A stretch of DNA of 64,000 nucleotides. Origin: Mycobacterium sp. ITM-2016-00316 (lineage in GTDB: Bacteria; Actinomycetota; Actinomycetes; Mycobacteriales; Mycobacteriaceae). The translations under genes and the position numbers were made by a program. Shown here one piece after another: positions 28,309 through 37,963 of this stretch; the first letter of the stretch is position 1, and each line of letters begins with the position of its first letter. The stretch covers positions 2,728,001 to 2,792,000 of the forward strand of contig NZ_CP134398.1 of assembly GCF_002968335.2 (NCBI RefSeq). Direction: 5' to 3'. Under the pieces are notes generated by a model. The model had not been told where the DNA came from. It made no database searches and was given only the letters and a program-made list of their open reading frames with translations.

Positions 28309-29666
28309 TGGAGCGCTGGGTGCTGCATCTGGACATGGACGCGTTCTTCGCGTCCGTGGAACAGTTGACCCGCCCCACGCTGCGCGGCCGACCGGTGCTG
28401 GTCGGCGGCCTCGGGGGGCGCGGCGTGGTCGCCGGGGCCAGTTACGAGGCCAGGGTGTTCGGCGCGCGGTCGGCGATGCCGATGCACCAGGCCCGGCGGA
28501 TGGTGGGCGCGGCCGCGGTGGTGCTGCCCCCGCGCGGGGTGGTCTACGGCGCGGCCAGTGGGCGGGTGTTCGAGACGATCCGCACCGTGGTCCCGGTGCT
28601 GGAGCAGCTGTCCTTCGACGAGGCGTTCGGCGAACCCGCCGAACTTGCCGGTTCGAGCACCGCCGAGGTGGTGGACTTCTGTGAAGCCCTGCGCGCAAGG
28701 GTTTTGGCCGAGACGGGGTTGGTGTCCTCGGTCGGGGCCGGATCCGGCAAGCAGGTGGCCAAGATCGCCTCCGGGTTGGCCAAACCGGATGGGGTCCGGG
28801 TGGTCGGCCGCGAGGAGGAACGCGACCTGCTGGCGGGGCTGCCGGTGCGCGCGCTGTGGGGAATCGGGCCGGTGGCCGAGGACAAATTGCGCCGCCTCGG
28901 TATCGAGACCATCGGGGCACTGGCGGCACTGACCGACAACGAGGTCGCCGACGTGCTCGGCGGGACCATCGGGCCCGCGCTGCACCGGTTGGCGCGCGGT
29001 ATCGACGACCGCCCGGTGGCCGAACGCGCCGACGCCAAACAGATCAGCGCCGAGTCGACGTTCGCCGAGGATCTGCGCACGCTGGAGCAGTTGCGTGATG
29101 CGGCCGCGACGATCGGTGAGCACGCGCACCGCCGCCTGCTCAAGGACGGGCGCGGCGCGCGGACGGTGACGGTGAAGTTGAAGAGATCGGATATGAGCAC
29201 CCTGACCCGCTCGGCGACGCTGCCCTACGCCTCGACCGATGTGGTCCTACTCATCTCCACCGCACGCCGATTGCTGCTCGACCCCATCGAGATCGGGCCG
29301 ATTCGTCTTGTGGGCGTGGGCTTTTCCGGCCTCTCCGATGTCCGGCAGGAATCGCTGTTCCCCGACCTGGACCAAGGCGCCGAGGACGTTCCGGTCGCCG
29401 CGGCCGACGGTCCCGTGCCCGCGCCGGTGGTTGCCGGTGCGGCTGTGTGGCGGATCGGCGACGACGTCACCCACCCCGAACACGGTCACGGCTGGGTGCA
29501 GGGTGCCGGGCACGGCGTGATGACGATCAGGTTCGAGACCAGGGCGTCGGGGCCGGGTATCGCGCGCACGTTCCGCGCCGACCTTCCCGAGATCACCCGG
29601 GCCAACCCGATCGACAGCCTGGATTGGCCGGAGTACCTGGATGCGCTCTACCGCAGCGGCGAGTAG
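28308..29666 (+). CDS. dinX: DNA polymerase IV (Y-family translesion polymerase)
   Basis: A 452-residue Y-family polymerase. The catalytic acidic residues are Asp9 ([12 protein letters not shown]) and D104-E105 (LSFDEAFG). Palm, fingers, thumb with HhH ([12 protein letters not shown]) and little-finger domain ([13 protein letters not shown]) follow. A beta-clamp-binding motif QESLF lies at 347-351. A C-terminal extension of about 100 residues follows the clamp motif ([18 protein letters not shown]), as in the mycobacterial DinB1/DinX group. It bypasses DNA lesions at low fidelity. No LexA box is visible upstream, which fits reports that mycobacterial dinX is not SOS-induced. Convergent with ansA. 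Confidence 0.95.
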   Translation: MERWVLHLDMDAFFASVEQLTRPTLRGRPVLVGGLGGRGVVAGASYEARVFGARSAMPMHQARRMVGAAAVVLPPRGVVYGAASGRVFETIRTVVPVLEQLSFDEAFGEPAELAGSSTAEVVDFCEALRARVLAETGLVSSVGAGSGKQVAKIASGLAKPDGVRVVGREEERDLLAGLPVRALWGIGPVAEDKLRRLGIETIGALAALTDNEVADVLGGTIGPALHRLARGIDDRPVAERADAKQISAESTFAEDLRTLEQLRDAAATIGEHAHRRLLKDGRGARTVTVKLKRSDMSTLTRSATLPYASTDVVLLISTARRLLLDPIEIGPIRLVGVGFSGLSDVRQESLFPDLDQGAEDVPVAAADGPVPAPVVAGAAVWRIGDDVTHPEHGHGWVQGAGHGVMTIRFETRASGPGIARTFRADLPEITRANPIDSLDWPEYLDALYRSGE

Positions 29667-29677
29667 CCGCCCACCGG

Positions 29678-30607
29678 TCAGCCCCACTCGGCGAAGACAT
29701 CGGCGGCAGGGGAGCCCGCGGCCAATGCCGCCATCAGCAGCACCCTGGCCTGGGCCGGTCGCAGCGTCGCTACCACCACCGCTCCGGCGTCGACGAGCGC
29801 GCGGCCCGGACCGTAGGCGGGGCGCACCCGCCCGCCGGGCACCCGGGTGGACACCGCCACGCTCACGCCGGCCGCGCAGGCGCGCCGCGCACCGTCGATG
29901 ATGGCCTGCCCGGCATTGCCCGATCCGAGGGCTTCGAGCACCAGTCCGCGCGCGCCGGCGGCCACACAGGCGTCGAGCGCGACGGCATCGGCGCCGGGGT
30001 AGGCAGCGATGATGTCGACCCGCGGCGCGCCGGCGGCGTGCAGCGCGCCGAGCCGCGGCCGGCGCGGCGACATGTCGAAGCGCACGACGCCCCGACCTAC
30101 CGACCCGACCGCCGATCCGGCGAAACCGCGCAGGTCATCGGTGGCCACCTTGTGCAGGCCCAGCGGTTCCCAGATGGTGCCCGCGAAACTCAGCAGCACA
30201 CCGGCGTCACGGGCCTGCGGGTCGGCCGCCACCGTCAGCGCGTCGCGCAGATTGCCCGGGCCGTCCGCATCGGAAGCGTCGGCGCTGCGCTGCGCGCCGG
30301 TGAGCACCACCGGAACCGCGCCGGCATAGGTCAGCTGCAGCCACAGCGCCGTCTCCTCCATGGTGTCGGTGCCGTGGGTGATGACTATGCCGGTCGCGCC
30401 GTCGGCCACGGCGGCGGCGACGGCGGCGCCCATCCGGTCCCACTCGGCAGGTCCGAGCGCCGAGCTGTCCACGGCCATCAGCTCGACCACCGAGACGTCC
30501 AGACCGCTGGTGAGGTCGGCGCCGCTGCGGGTCGGCCGGGCCACGCCATCGGGTCCGGAACTGGTGGCAATGGTGCCGCCGGTGCTGATCACGACGAGGC
30601 GATGCAT
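29678..30607 (-). CDS. ansA: L-asparaginase (type I/II fold)
   Basis: A 309-residue enzyme from ATG 30607. The first catalytic threonine lies in [12 protein letters not shown] (residues 5-16). The second catalytic triad segment is [12 protein letters not shown] (about 77-88) with Thr-Asp. It converts asparagine to aspartate and ammonia, for nitrogen supply and acid resistance in mycobacteria. No signal peptide is visible. It corresponds to Rv1538c in position. It is divergent from lspA with a 68-nt gap, in which no clear operator was seen. Confidence 0.93.
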   Translation of the reverse strand: MHRLVVISTGGTIATSSGPDGVARPTRSGADLTSGLDVSVVELMAVDSSALGPAEWDRMGAAVAAAVADGATGIVITHGTDTMEETALWLQLTYAGAVPVVLTGAQRSADASDADGPGNLRDALTVAADPQARDAGVLLSFAGTIWEPLGLHKVATDDLRGFAGSAVGSVGRGVVRFDMSPRRPRLGALHAAGAPRVDIIAAYPGADAVALDACVAAGARGLVLEALGSGNAGQAIIDGARRACAAGVSVAVSTRVPGGRVRPAYGPGRALVDAGAVVVATLRPAQARVLLMAALAAGSPAADVFAEWG

Positions 30608-30675
30608 GCCCGCAATTGTTCACCCACCCGGGCGGCTGCGCGGAAGCCGCCCGAGGAGTTTGGGATGATGGGCAG

Positions 30676-31353
30676 GTGACTGAGGAATCAACAGGCTCGG
30701 CCGAGCCGGTGGCCGCGGACCAAGAAGCGCAACCGCAGCCCCGCAAGCGCCTGCGCCTGCTGCTCTCGATCGCCGGTGTGGTGCTGGCGCTCGACATCGT
30801 CACCAAGGTGCTGGCGGTCCGCCTTCTGGTGCCCGGCCAGCCGGTGTCGATCATCGGTGACACCGTGACCTGGACATTGGTGCGTAACTCCGGGGCGGCG
30901 TTCTCGATGGCCACCGGCTACACCTGGGTGCTGACCCTGATCGCGACCGGCGTGGTGATCGGCATCATCTGGATGGGACGCCGGCTGGTGTCGCCGTGGT
31001 GGGCGCTGGGGCTGGGCATGATCCTCGGTGGTGCGCTCGGCAATCTGGCCGACCGCTTCTTCCGGTCGCCGGGGCCGCTGCGCGGGCATGTGGTGGATTT
31101 CCTGTCGGTCGGCTGGTGGCCGGTGTTCAATGTGGCGGACCCGGCGGTGGTCGGCGGTGCGATCCTGCTGGTGGTGTTGTCGCTGTTCGGTTTCGACTTC
31201 GACACCGCTGGGAGGCGCCAGCCGGACAGCGCATCCGACCCCGCTGGGAGGCGCCAGCCGGAGACCAAGACCGAGAGCAAGACCGAAACCGAGCCCGCGA
31301 AGCAACCCCTGCCGGAACCGGCCGCGGACGACCAGCCGGGCGCGACCACCTGA
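30676..31353 (+). CDS. lspA: Lipoprotein signal peptidase (signal peptidase II)
   Basis: A 225-residue inner-membrane aspartyl protease with four membrane helices. It has conserved [18 protein letters not shown] and the [11 protein letters not shown] motif; the two catalytic Asp are in GNLADR and FNVADP. It removes signal peptides from diacylated prolipoproteins. The N-terminus has a 30-residue polar extension and the C-terminus an unusual polar tail of about 50 residues with two AGRRQP repeats, rich in Thr, Glu and Lys. GTG 30676 is preferred; GAGGAG lies about 17 nt upstream, farther than ideal. Its stop overlaps the next start (ATGA). Confidence 0.93.
   Translation: MTEESTGSAEPVAADQEAQPQPRKRLRLLLSIAGVVLALDIVTKVLAVRLLVPGQPVSIIGDTVTWTLVRNSGAAFSMATGYTWVLTLIATGVVIGIIWMGRRLVSPWWALGLGMILGGALGNLADRFFRSPGPLRGHVVDFLSVGWWPVFNVADPAVVGGAILLVVLSLFGFDFDTAGRRQPDSASDPAGRRQPETKTESKTETEPAKQPLPEPAADDQPGATT
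31205..31262 (+). repeat. 22-nt direct repeat inside the lspA C-terminal tail
   Basis: Two perfect copies at 31205-31226 and 31241-31262, spaced 36 nt start to start (a multiple of three), beginning CCGCTGGGAGGCGCCAGC. Each encodes AGRRQP. This looks like a recent in-frame duplication in the disordered tail. Confidence 0.8.
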
Positions 31354-32282
31354 TGACCACCCGCTCGATGCCCGTCCCCGAGGGACTGGAAGGCATGCGC
31401 GTCGACGCCGGCCTGGCCCGGCTGCTCGGGTTGTCGCGTACCGTCGCCGCCGCGATTGCCGAAGAGGGCGGTGTCGAGCTCGACGGCGCGGCCGCCGGCA
31501 AATCCGACAAACTCGTCGCCGGCGCCTGGCTCGAGGTCCGTTTACCGGAACCGGCTGCGCCCGTGGAGAATACGCCCGTCGAGATCGAGGGCATGAACAT
31601 CCTGTATGCCGACGACGACATCGTCGCCGTCGACAAACCGGCGGGTGTGGCCGCGCACGCGTCGGTCGGCTGGACCGGGCCCACCGTGCTCGGTGGGCTG
31701 GCCGCCGCGGGCTTCCGGATCACCACCTCCGGTGTGGCCGAGCGCAAGGGCATCGTGTCCCGCCTGGATGTGGGGACCTCGGGTGTGATGGTGGTCGCGA
31801 TCTCCGAGCGGGCTTACACGTTGCTCAAGCGGGCGTTCAAGGAGCGCACCGTGGAGAAGCGCTACCACGCACTGGTGCAGGGGCATCCCGATCCGTCCAG
31901 CGGCACCATCGACGCGCCGATCGGCCGCCACCGTGGCCAGGACTGGAAGTTCGCGGTGACCGAGAACGGCCGCGACAGCGTCACTCACTACGACACCCTC
32001 GAGGCGCACGTCGCGGCCAGCCTGCTCGACATCCATCTGGAAACCGGCCGCACCCATCAGATCAGGGTGCATTTCTCGGCACTGCACCATCCGTGCTGCG
32101 GGGACCTCACCTACGGTGCGGATCCGACGTTGGCCAAGAAACTCGGACTGGAGCGGCAGTGGTTGCACGCCCGGTCGCTGGCGTTCGCGCATCCCGCGGA
32201 TGGCAGACGGATCGAGATCACCAGTCCCTACCCCGCCGATCTACAGCACGCCCTGGACCAGTTACGCCGTCACGACCAGTGA
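31353..32282 (+). CDS. rluD: RluA/RluD-family pseudouridine synthase
   Basis: A 309-residue protein from ATG 31353, which overlaps the lspA stop. An N-terminal S4-like RNA-binding segment ([20 protein letters not shown]) precedes the catalytic domain. The catalytic motif is [13 protein letters not shown] with the invariant Asp. HPLDI-type downstream motifs ([19 protein letters not shown]) are intact. It converts specific uridines in RNA, probably 23S rRNA as in RluD, to pseudouridine. The exact target site is not readable. The lspA-rluD pairing is conserved in many bacteria. Confidence 0.9.
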   Translation: MTTRSMPVPEGLEGMRVDAGLARLLGLSRTVAAAIAEEGGVELDGAAAGKSDKLVAGAWLEVRLPEPAAPVENTPVEIEGMNILYADDDIVAVDKPAGVAAHASVGWTGPTVLGGLAAAGFRITTSGVAERKGIVSRLDVGTSGVMVVAISERAYTLLKRAFKERTVEKRYHALVQGHPDPSSGTIDAPIGRHRGQDWKFAVTENGRDSVTHYDTLEAHVAASLLDIHLETGRTHQIRVHFSALHHPCCGDLTYGADPTLAKKLGLERQWLHARSLAFAHPADGRRIEITSPYPADLQHALDQLRRHDQ

Positions 32283-33187
32283 AACGGTCCGGTCTGCTCT
32301 TCGGTATCGGCGCGTACGGCTCGTGGGGGCTGTTCCCGGCGTTCTTCCCGCTGCTCAAACCGGCGGGTGCGGTCGAGATCCTGTCGCACCGCATCGTGTG
32401 GGGCTTCCTCTTTCTCTTCGTGGTCGTCGCCGCGGTGCACCGGCTGCGGGATCTGCGGGCGATCAGCGGCCGCACCTGGATGCTGCTGGCGCTGGCTTCG
32501 GCGCTGATATCGGTCAACTGGCTGATCTACGTGTACGCGGTCAACAACGGCCACGTCGTCGACGCGGCGCTCGGATACTTCATCAATCCGCTCGTGACGG
32601 TCCTGCTCGGGCTGGTGGTGTTCCGGGAGCGGCTCAACCGCGCGCAGGGGACCGCCCTGGCCATCGCGGTCGCCGCGGTGGTGGTGTTGACGGTGCAGGT
32701 CGGCGCACCGCCCTACATCGGCCTCGGTCTGGCGTTGTCGTTCGGCCTGTACGGCGCGGTCAAGAAGGTGGTGCCGGTCGATCCCCGGGTGAGCGTCGGC
32801 ATCGAGACGGCGCTGGCCGCCCCGTTCGCGCTGGGATATCTGATCGTGCTGCAGACCGGTGGGGATGCCGCGTTCGTCGGGTACGGCGCCGGACACGTGG
32901 TGCTGCTGATGCTGGCCGGAGTGCTGACGGCGGTGCCGCTGCTGCTCTTCGCCGCCGCCGCACACCGGTTGCCATTGGTGACGATGGGGCTGCTGTTCTA
33001 CATGACGCCCATCATGCAGTTGTCCTGGGGCGTTCTGGTGGGACACGAGCCGATGCCGCCGGCACGCTGGCTGGGATTTGGGCTGATCTGGGTGGCTCTG
33101 GCGGTCTTCACCGTCGACGCCGTGATCCGCTCCCGGTCGGCCCGCGCCGCTTCCGCGCGTAACCCGGTGAGCACAGCCCTGCCGTGA
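32279..33187 (+). CDS. rarD: RarD-like EamA-family transporter
   Basis: A 302-residue protein from GTG 32279, overlapping the rluD stop by 4 nt (GTGA). It has ten predicted membrane helices in two five-helix repeats, starting with [31 protein letters not shown]. This sequence is typical of RarD, a drug/metabolite transporter superfamily member named for chloramphenicol sensitivity in Pseudomonas. The substrate is unknown. It ends the lspA-rluD-rarD run. Confidence 0.85.
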   Translation: MKRSGLLFGIGAYGSWGLFPAFFPLLKPAGAVEILSHRIVWGFLFLFVVVAAVHRLRDLRAISGRTWMLLALASALISVNWLIYVYAVNNGHVVDAALGYFINPLVTVLLGLVVFRERLNRAQGTALAIAVAAVVVLTVQVGAPPYIGLGLALSFGLYGAVKKVVPVDPRVSVGIETALAAPFALGYLIVLQTGGDAAFVGYGAGHVVLLMLAGVLTAVPLLLFAAAAHRLPLVTMGLLFYMTPIMQLSWGVLVGHEPMPPARWLGFGLIWVALAVFTVDAVIRSRSARAASARNPVSTALP

Positions 33188-33211
33188 GCGCCCCGACACC
33201 CCGGTGCGCTG

Positions 33212-33254
33212 GTCAGTTGTAGCTGACAGAGTTAACAGCAACACCATGTAGCCT
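33212..33254 (+). promoter_or_regulatory. Promoter/operator region of mmpL
   Basis: GTCAG-TTGTAG-CTGAC (33212-33227) is a 5-bp inverted repeat, followed by GTTAAC (33231-33236). A -10 TAGCCT (33249-33254) lies 8 nt before the ATG, suggesting a leaderless mRNA. CTGACAG and GTTAAC recur upstream of the convergent GT4 gene (37541-37551). Confidence 0.4.
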
Positions 33255-33262
33255 TGTCGCCA

Positions 33263-36200
33263 ATGTCCAGACGTTCGAAGGTGACCGCACGCGGCCTTCT
33301 CGCCTCAAACGGTCGCATGATCGTTCGTCATCCCGTGCTCATCATTGCCGCGTGGCTGGTCATTGCCGGTTCCCTGTTCGCGGCGCTGCCACCGCTGATC
33401 ACGGTGGCCCAGCGCAACCCTCCGGACTTCATGCCCAGGGACGCGGCGGTCCTTCAGACCAGCCAGCAAATGAAGGATGCCTTCAACGAGGCCGACGCGA
33501 CCAACCTGATAGCGGTCATTCTGGTCAACGAGAACGGGTTGACCGAGCAGGACGAGGACACCTATCGCAAAATCGTCGAGAACCTGCGCGCGCGCACCGA
33601 CATCGTAGTGTCGATGCAGGATTTCATCAGCATCAAAGAAATCCGCCCGGCGATGTCGAGCAAAGACGGCAAGGCATGGAACCTGCCGGTCAGCCTCAAC
33701 GGCACCATGGGCACCGGAGTCGGTCAGGCGGCCTACCGGGACGCCGTCAAGATCATCGAGGAGACGACGGCCGGCACGACGCTGTCGGCCTCCATCGTCG
33801 GCGCCGCGGCAACGATGGAGGACGTCACCGGCATCGCGCTGCGCGATCAGCTGCTGATCGAGGTCTCCACGGTCGTCACCGTGCTGCTCATCCTGATCAT
33901 CGTCTACCGCAATCTCGTCGCGATGGTCATACCGCTGCTGAGCATCGGCATTTCACTGGCCGTCGCGCAGCAGGTGGTGGCCGGCCTCGGCCTGCTGGGC
34001 CTGGGTTTGGCACCGCAGACGATCGTGCTGATCACCGGCATGATGCTCGGCGCAGGGGTGGACTATGCCGTCTTCTTCTTCAGCCGATATCAGGAATTCA
34101 TCAGACGGGGCGTGCCCACCGACGAGGCGATCGTCTCGGCCATGGTGACCATCGGCGAGGTGATCGCGGGATCCGCGGGCACGGTGGCAATCACCTTCTC
34201 GGCGTTGTCCTTTGCCACACTCAGCGTGTTCTCCAGCGTGGGGCCTGCGCTGGCGGCGACCATCTTCATCGGCTTCATGGGATCGATCACCCTGCTGCCG
34301 GCCTTCATCACCCTCGCCGGGCGCCGGGGCTGGGTGAATCCCCGCAAGGACATCACCGGCCCGATGTGGCGCCGCATGGGCGTCAGCATCGTCCGCAAGC
34401 CCAAGCTCAACCTCTTCGGCAGCTTGGTGGTGCTCGTCGCGCTGGCCGGGTGCGCGCTGCTGGTCGACTTCAACTACGACGATCGCAAGAACCTGCCCAC
34501 CGAGTCCGAGAGCAACAACTCCTACAAGACCATGAACGCGCACTTTCCGGCCAGCGCGTCCATCCAGCAGTTCATCGTGGTGCACTCCGAAACCCAGGAT
34601 CTGCGGTCACCACGGGCGCTGGCCGACATGGAGCAGATGGCCAACCGGATCAGCCAGCTGCCCGATATCGCGGCCGTCCGCGGTATCACCCGGCCGAACG
34701 GCGAGATGCTCACCGAGGCGCGGGCCACCCACCAGGCCGGCGAGGTGGGCGACAAGCTGGGCGAGGCCACAACTCTCATCGATGAGAACGACTCCCGGCT
34801 GACGCAGCTGTCGGAGGGTGCGCACACCCTGGCCGCCGCCCTCGACAAGATCCGCGATCAGGTGATGGCCGCCGCGCCCTCGGTGCGCACCATCCTCACC
34901 TCGCTGGTCGAGATCGAGCAGGAGTACGGCGGCGCAGCCACCCTGAACGACATCGACGTCGGCGCCCGGCTGGTCACGGTGATGCGCAACCTGGGCCGCT
35001 CCATGGGTGTCGGACTGGAACAGGTCGTCCTCAACTACACCTGGATGGCGCCCATGGTGGCGGTCCTGGACAACAGCCCGATCTGCACCCTGGACCCGGC
35101 GTGCAACGCGGTGCGGGTCGACATGAAGCGCATCGTGATCGCCTACGACGACGGCACCATCCAGCAGCTCTACGAGCTGTCCAAGCAGATGGAAACCACC
35201 CAGGAGGGGGACAGCCTGCAGCGCTCGGTCGGCGGAGTCACCGACAACCTGGAGCAGGCCTTGGGGGCCGCCGATCAGCTCGGGCTGGACCGGCCAGAGG
35301 ACGTCGAAGCCCAGATGGACGAGCTGCTCACCGGCGTGAACACGCTGGCCGATTCCAGTGCGGCTCTCGCCCAGGGCGTCCAGCTGTTGGTGGACCAGAC
35401 CCGGCAGATGGGCGGCGGCCTCAGCCAGGCCTCCGACTTCCTGCTGGCGATGAAACGGGACGCCGCCGATCCCTCGATGTCGGGGTTCTACATCCCGCCG
35501 CAGATCCTGACCCGGCCCGAGTTCGAGAAAGCCGCGGGCCTTTTCATCTCCCCGGACGGGCATACCGCCCGGTACATGGTGCAGACCGCGCACGACCCCT
35601 TCGGCGCACCCGCGATGGACCAGGTCGACGACATCATCGAAGCCGCCCGCAGTGCGATGCCCAACACCGCCCTCGAAGACGCCGATATCGCGATGGTGGG
35701 CACCAGCGTGTACCAGAGCGAGATCCGCGACTACTACAACGGTGATATCCGCTACATCGTGCTGGTGACCCTGATCGTGGTGTTCCTGATCCTCGCGCTG
35801 CTGCTCAGAGCGATCGTGGCGCCCATCTATCTGGTGCTCTCGGTGGTGCTGTCCTACATGTCCGCGCTGGGCATCGCCGTGGTCTTCTTCCAGATCATCC
35901 TCGACCAACCCATCTTCTGGAACACACCAGGATTCACCTTCCTCGTCCTGGTGGCCGTCGGCGCGGACTACAACCTGCTGCTGATATCCCGAATACGGGA
36001 GGAGGCCCATCGCGGGACGAAGGTGGCGGTGATCCGCACCATCGGGGCCACCGGCGGCGTCATCACCTCGGCGGGCCTGATTTTCGCGGCCTCCATGCTG
36101 GCCATGACGGTGAGCTCGATCGCCGCGATCGTGCAGCTCGGCTTCATCATCGGCGTCGGTCTGCTGCTGGACACGTTCGTGGTGCGCACCATCACCGTGC

Positions 36201-36424
36201 CGGCCCTGGCGGTGATGCTGGGGGAGAAGAACTGGTGGCCCTCGACGGTGCCGAGCGATCTGAAGAGGCGCATCCCCGTCCCAAAGCGGGAAACGCCCGG
36301 GGACAAGGCGAAGCCGATGACCTTCGCCGTCGACGACGACCCGGACGACGATGACACCGAGGTGGGTTACGGCGTGGCGGTGGCCAAGGCCTCGATGGTC
36401 AGTGCGGCCTGGCGGACCCGCTAG
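33263..36424 (+). CDS. mmpL: MmpL-family RND lipid transporter
   Basis: A 1053-residue protein from ATG 33263 (TTG 33254 is an alternative start). It has twelve predicted membrane helices: one at about 25-45, five between about 200 and 350, one near 395, and five in the C-terminal half (about 835-985). It has two periplasmic porter loops, the second long and helical. The signature GAGVDYAVFFFSRYQE and the matching VGADYNLLLISRIREE carry the proton-relay Asp-Tyr pairs. MmpL proteins export lipids such as sulfolipid, PDIM, GPL and LOS precursors. The nearest pathway is the Pks5-like glycolipid, so it is the likely exporter, comparable with MmpL12 in M. tuberculosis; that is an inference. No MmpS partner was found. 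Confidence 0.92.
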   Translation: MSRRSKVTARGLLASNGRMIVRHPVLIIAAWLVIAGSLFAALPPLITVAQRNPPDFMPRDAAVLQTSQQMKDAFNEADATNLIAVILVNENGLTEQDEDTYRKIVENLRARTDIVVSMQDFISIKEIRPAMSSKDGKAWNLPVSLNGTMGTGVGQAAYRDAVKIIEETTAGTTLSASIVGAAATMEDVTGIALRDQLLIEVSTVVTVLLILIIVYRNLVAMVIPLLSIGISLAVAQQVVAGLGLLGLGLAPQTIVLITGMMLGAGVDYAVFFFSRYQEFIRRGVPTDEAIVSAMVTIGEVIAGSAGTVAITFSALSFATLSVFSSVGPALAATIFIGFMGSITLLPAFITLAGRRGWVNPRKDITGPMWRRMGVSIVRKPKLNLFGSLVVLVALAGCALLVDFNYDDRKNLPTESESNNSYKTMNAHFPASASIQQFIVVHSETQDLRSPRALADMEQMANRISQLPDIAAVRGITRPNGEMLTEARATHQAGEVGDKLGEATTLIDENDSRLTQLSEGAHTLAAALDKIRDQVMAAAPSVRTILTSLVEIEQEYGGAATLNDIDVGARLVTVMRNLGRSMGVGLEQVVLNYTWMAPMVAVLDNSPICTLDPACNAVRVDMKRIVIAYDDGTIQQLYELSKQMETTQEGDSLQRSVGGVTDNLEQALGAADQLGLDRPEDVEAQMDELLTGVNTLADSSAALAQGVQLLVDQTRQMGGGLSQASDFLLAMKRDAADPSMSGFYIPPQILTRPEFEKAAGLFISPDGHTARYMVQTAHDPFGAPAMDQVDDIIEAARSAMPNTALEDADIAMVGTSVYQSEIRDYYNGDIRYIVLVTLIVVFLILALLLRAIVAPIYLVLSVVLSYMSALGIAVVFFQIILDQPIFWNTPGFTFLVLVAVGADYNLLLISRIREEAHRGTKVAVIRTIGATGGVITSAGLIFAASMLAMTVSSIAAIVQLGFIIGVGLLLDTFVVRTITVPALAVMLGEKNWWPSTVPSDLKRRIPVPKRETPGDKAKPMTFAVDDDPDDDDTEVGYGVAVAKASMVSAAWRTR

Positions 36425-37506
36425 AGCGGTCCGCGAAACACCGCCGCGGTGCGGGAGCCGACGTCGCGCCAGCTGCCGTGGCCGGTGGTCCAGGTGCGCA
36501 ACGCCTCACGGTCGATCTCGTGCGCGCTGTCCCGCGCCGCGACCAGGGCTTCGGCCAGGCCGTCGATTCCCGGGCCGGATGGGAACAGTCGCCGGCCGCC
36601 GGCCAGATGGGCGAGGTGGTGAATCTCGGGGCCCACCAGCGGACATCCCATGCTCAGCGACAGCAACGCGCTTCCCGAGGTGAAGAACTCGTGATGTGCC
36701 ACCACGGCAACATCGGCGGCCGCGAAGTATGTGGACACGTCGGCATCAGGAATCCGCCACGCGTGCAGGATGATTCGTGGGTCGGCGCGACACGGCGCGA
36801 GTTCGGCCGACACGTCGCCCTGCGGGCTGCCGGCCAGCACGAGGCGATCGTGCTCACCGGCCATCTGTTGGAACGCCCGGATGATGTCGCCGGTGCCCTT
36901 GTACGGTCGGATCATTCCGAACGACAGCGCGACGAAACCGTCGGCGGGTAGTCCGAGCTCGGCGCGCGCCTCCGCTCGCGGTGGCGGTACCGGATGCCTG
37001 TCGACATAGTGCGGATGGTGGATGACCGTGCACGGGCCGGTGTACCCGAACTCCTCGGCGAGAGTCGCCGTGGCGCCCGGGAAATGCACGAATACGTGAT
37101 CGGCGTGTGCCAGCAGATCGTTGCGGAACCGGCGTCCGAGTTCCGGATACGGGTCATCGTGGGGCACCAGATTGTGTGCCGTCCACGCGATGCGAACCCC
37201 GCGCCGTTTCAGCAGGCGCATCCGGCGGCGGAATGACGCGGCGCGGGCCAGGTACAGCCACCGGAAGCGGTGGATATGGGCCTCCGTCGACCAGTGCACG
37301 TGCAGCCAGTCGCCCGACCGCAGGCGATTCGACCCGCCGCCGAGAACGCGGGGCGTCGACACCTCGAGGCCTTCGTCACGCAGTACCTCGACGACCTTGG
37401 GCAGATAGTTGGTGCTCATCCAGTGCGGCCACTCCAGTACCCGGACGGGGCGGTCGGCGGCCCTCGTCGCGGTCGGCCTGACCGTGCGGGTGAGAGAACG
37501 GGGCAC
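36421..37506 (-). CDS. GT4-like glycosyltransferase (GT-B fold)
   Basis: A 361-residue protein from GTG 37506, with TAATGT 7 nt upstream (leaderless). The N-terminal acceptor domain has RVLEWPHWMSTNYLP and WLHVHW. The C-terminal donor domain has ALSFGMIRPYKGTGDIIRAF, a beta-alpha-beta pattern with the R-x4-KG element typical of GT4 enzymes, and FFTSGSALLSLSMGCPLVGP, the nucleotide-sugar site. No membrane segment is present. It probably glycosylates a lipid- or sugar-linked acceptor for the surface glycolipid. The sugar cannot be predicted. Its stop shares CTAG with the convergent mmpL stop. Confidence 0.82.
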   Translation of the reverse strand: MPRSLTRTVRPTATRAADRPVRVLEWPHWMSTNYLPKVVEVLRDEGLEVSTPRVLGGGSNRLRSGDWLHVHWSTEAHIHRFRWLYLARAASFRRRMRLLKRRGVRIAWTAHNLVPHDDPYPELGRRFRNDLLAHADHVFVHFPGATATLAEEFGYTGPCTVIHHPHYVDRHPVPPPRAEARAELGLPADGFVALSFGMIRPYKGTGDIIRAFQQMAGEHDRLVLAGSPQGDVSAELAPCRADPRIILHAWRIPDADVSTYFAAADVAVVAHHEFFTSGSALLSLSMGCPLVGPEIHHLAHLAGGRRLFPSGPGIDGLAEALVAARDSAHEIDREALRTWTTGHGSWRDVGSRTAAVFRGPL

Positions 37507-37963
37507 GGCGCGGACATTACCGCGATTTTGTGGCAGGGACTGTCAGTTAACATTCCTGTATTGCTGAATTTCCCAACGGATTGTGGTGATGGTTTGCCGC
37601 ACAAACCGTCGCGCCAGGCTTGTCGGTGATCTCCGGTAGCTGGCTCTCGCGCACCGCTAGAGAAGTTCATTTGCAGATTCAACGTCTCGCGGAGTGTCGA
37701 GCACCCCATCGATGCCGCCGGTGTCCAGGGTGTCCGGCAGCTACGAGTGGCCGCGGCAACCGCGGTGGGGTGTGGTGTACTTAGCGGCGACGACCCGGCG
37801 TCGCCAGCAAGCCTGCCATCGGTGGCGTGGGAGTCGACGTGCAGCAGACACCGTGAGGCAAGGAGAGATTCTTGGCGGGCAGACTCGATTCGGCCGCGAG
37901 TGACAGCGTCGTCATATCAACTCCGCCTTCTGAACGTCACCCACGAGCCTGGAGTTCAGTCAG
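37507..37963. other. Intergenic region between GT4 gene and ugd
   Basis: About 457 nt without a convincing gene. On the left it holds the GT4 promoter: TAATGT at 37519-37514 and the CTGACAG/GTTAAC element at 37540-37551. On the right, CTGAAC (37930-37935) and GTTCAG (37954-37959) could form a hairpin whose 3' arm overlaps the GGAG (37951-37954) of ugd. Short frames inside look random. Confidence 0.5.

Noticed and set aside
31205..31262. CRISPR-like repeat
   Set aside because: Only two copies, spaced 36 nt, inside a coding frame and in phase; this is a coding duplication.
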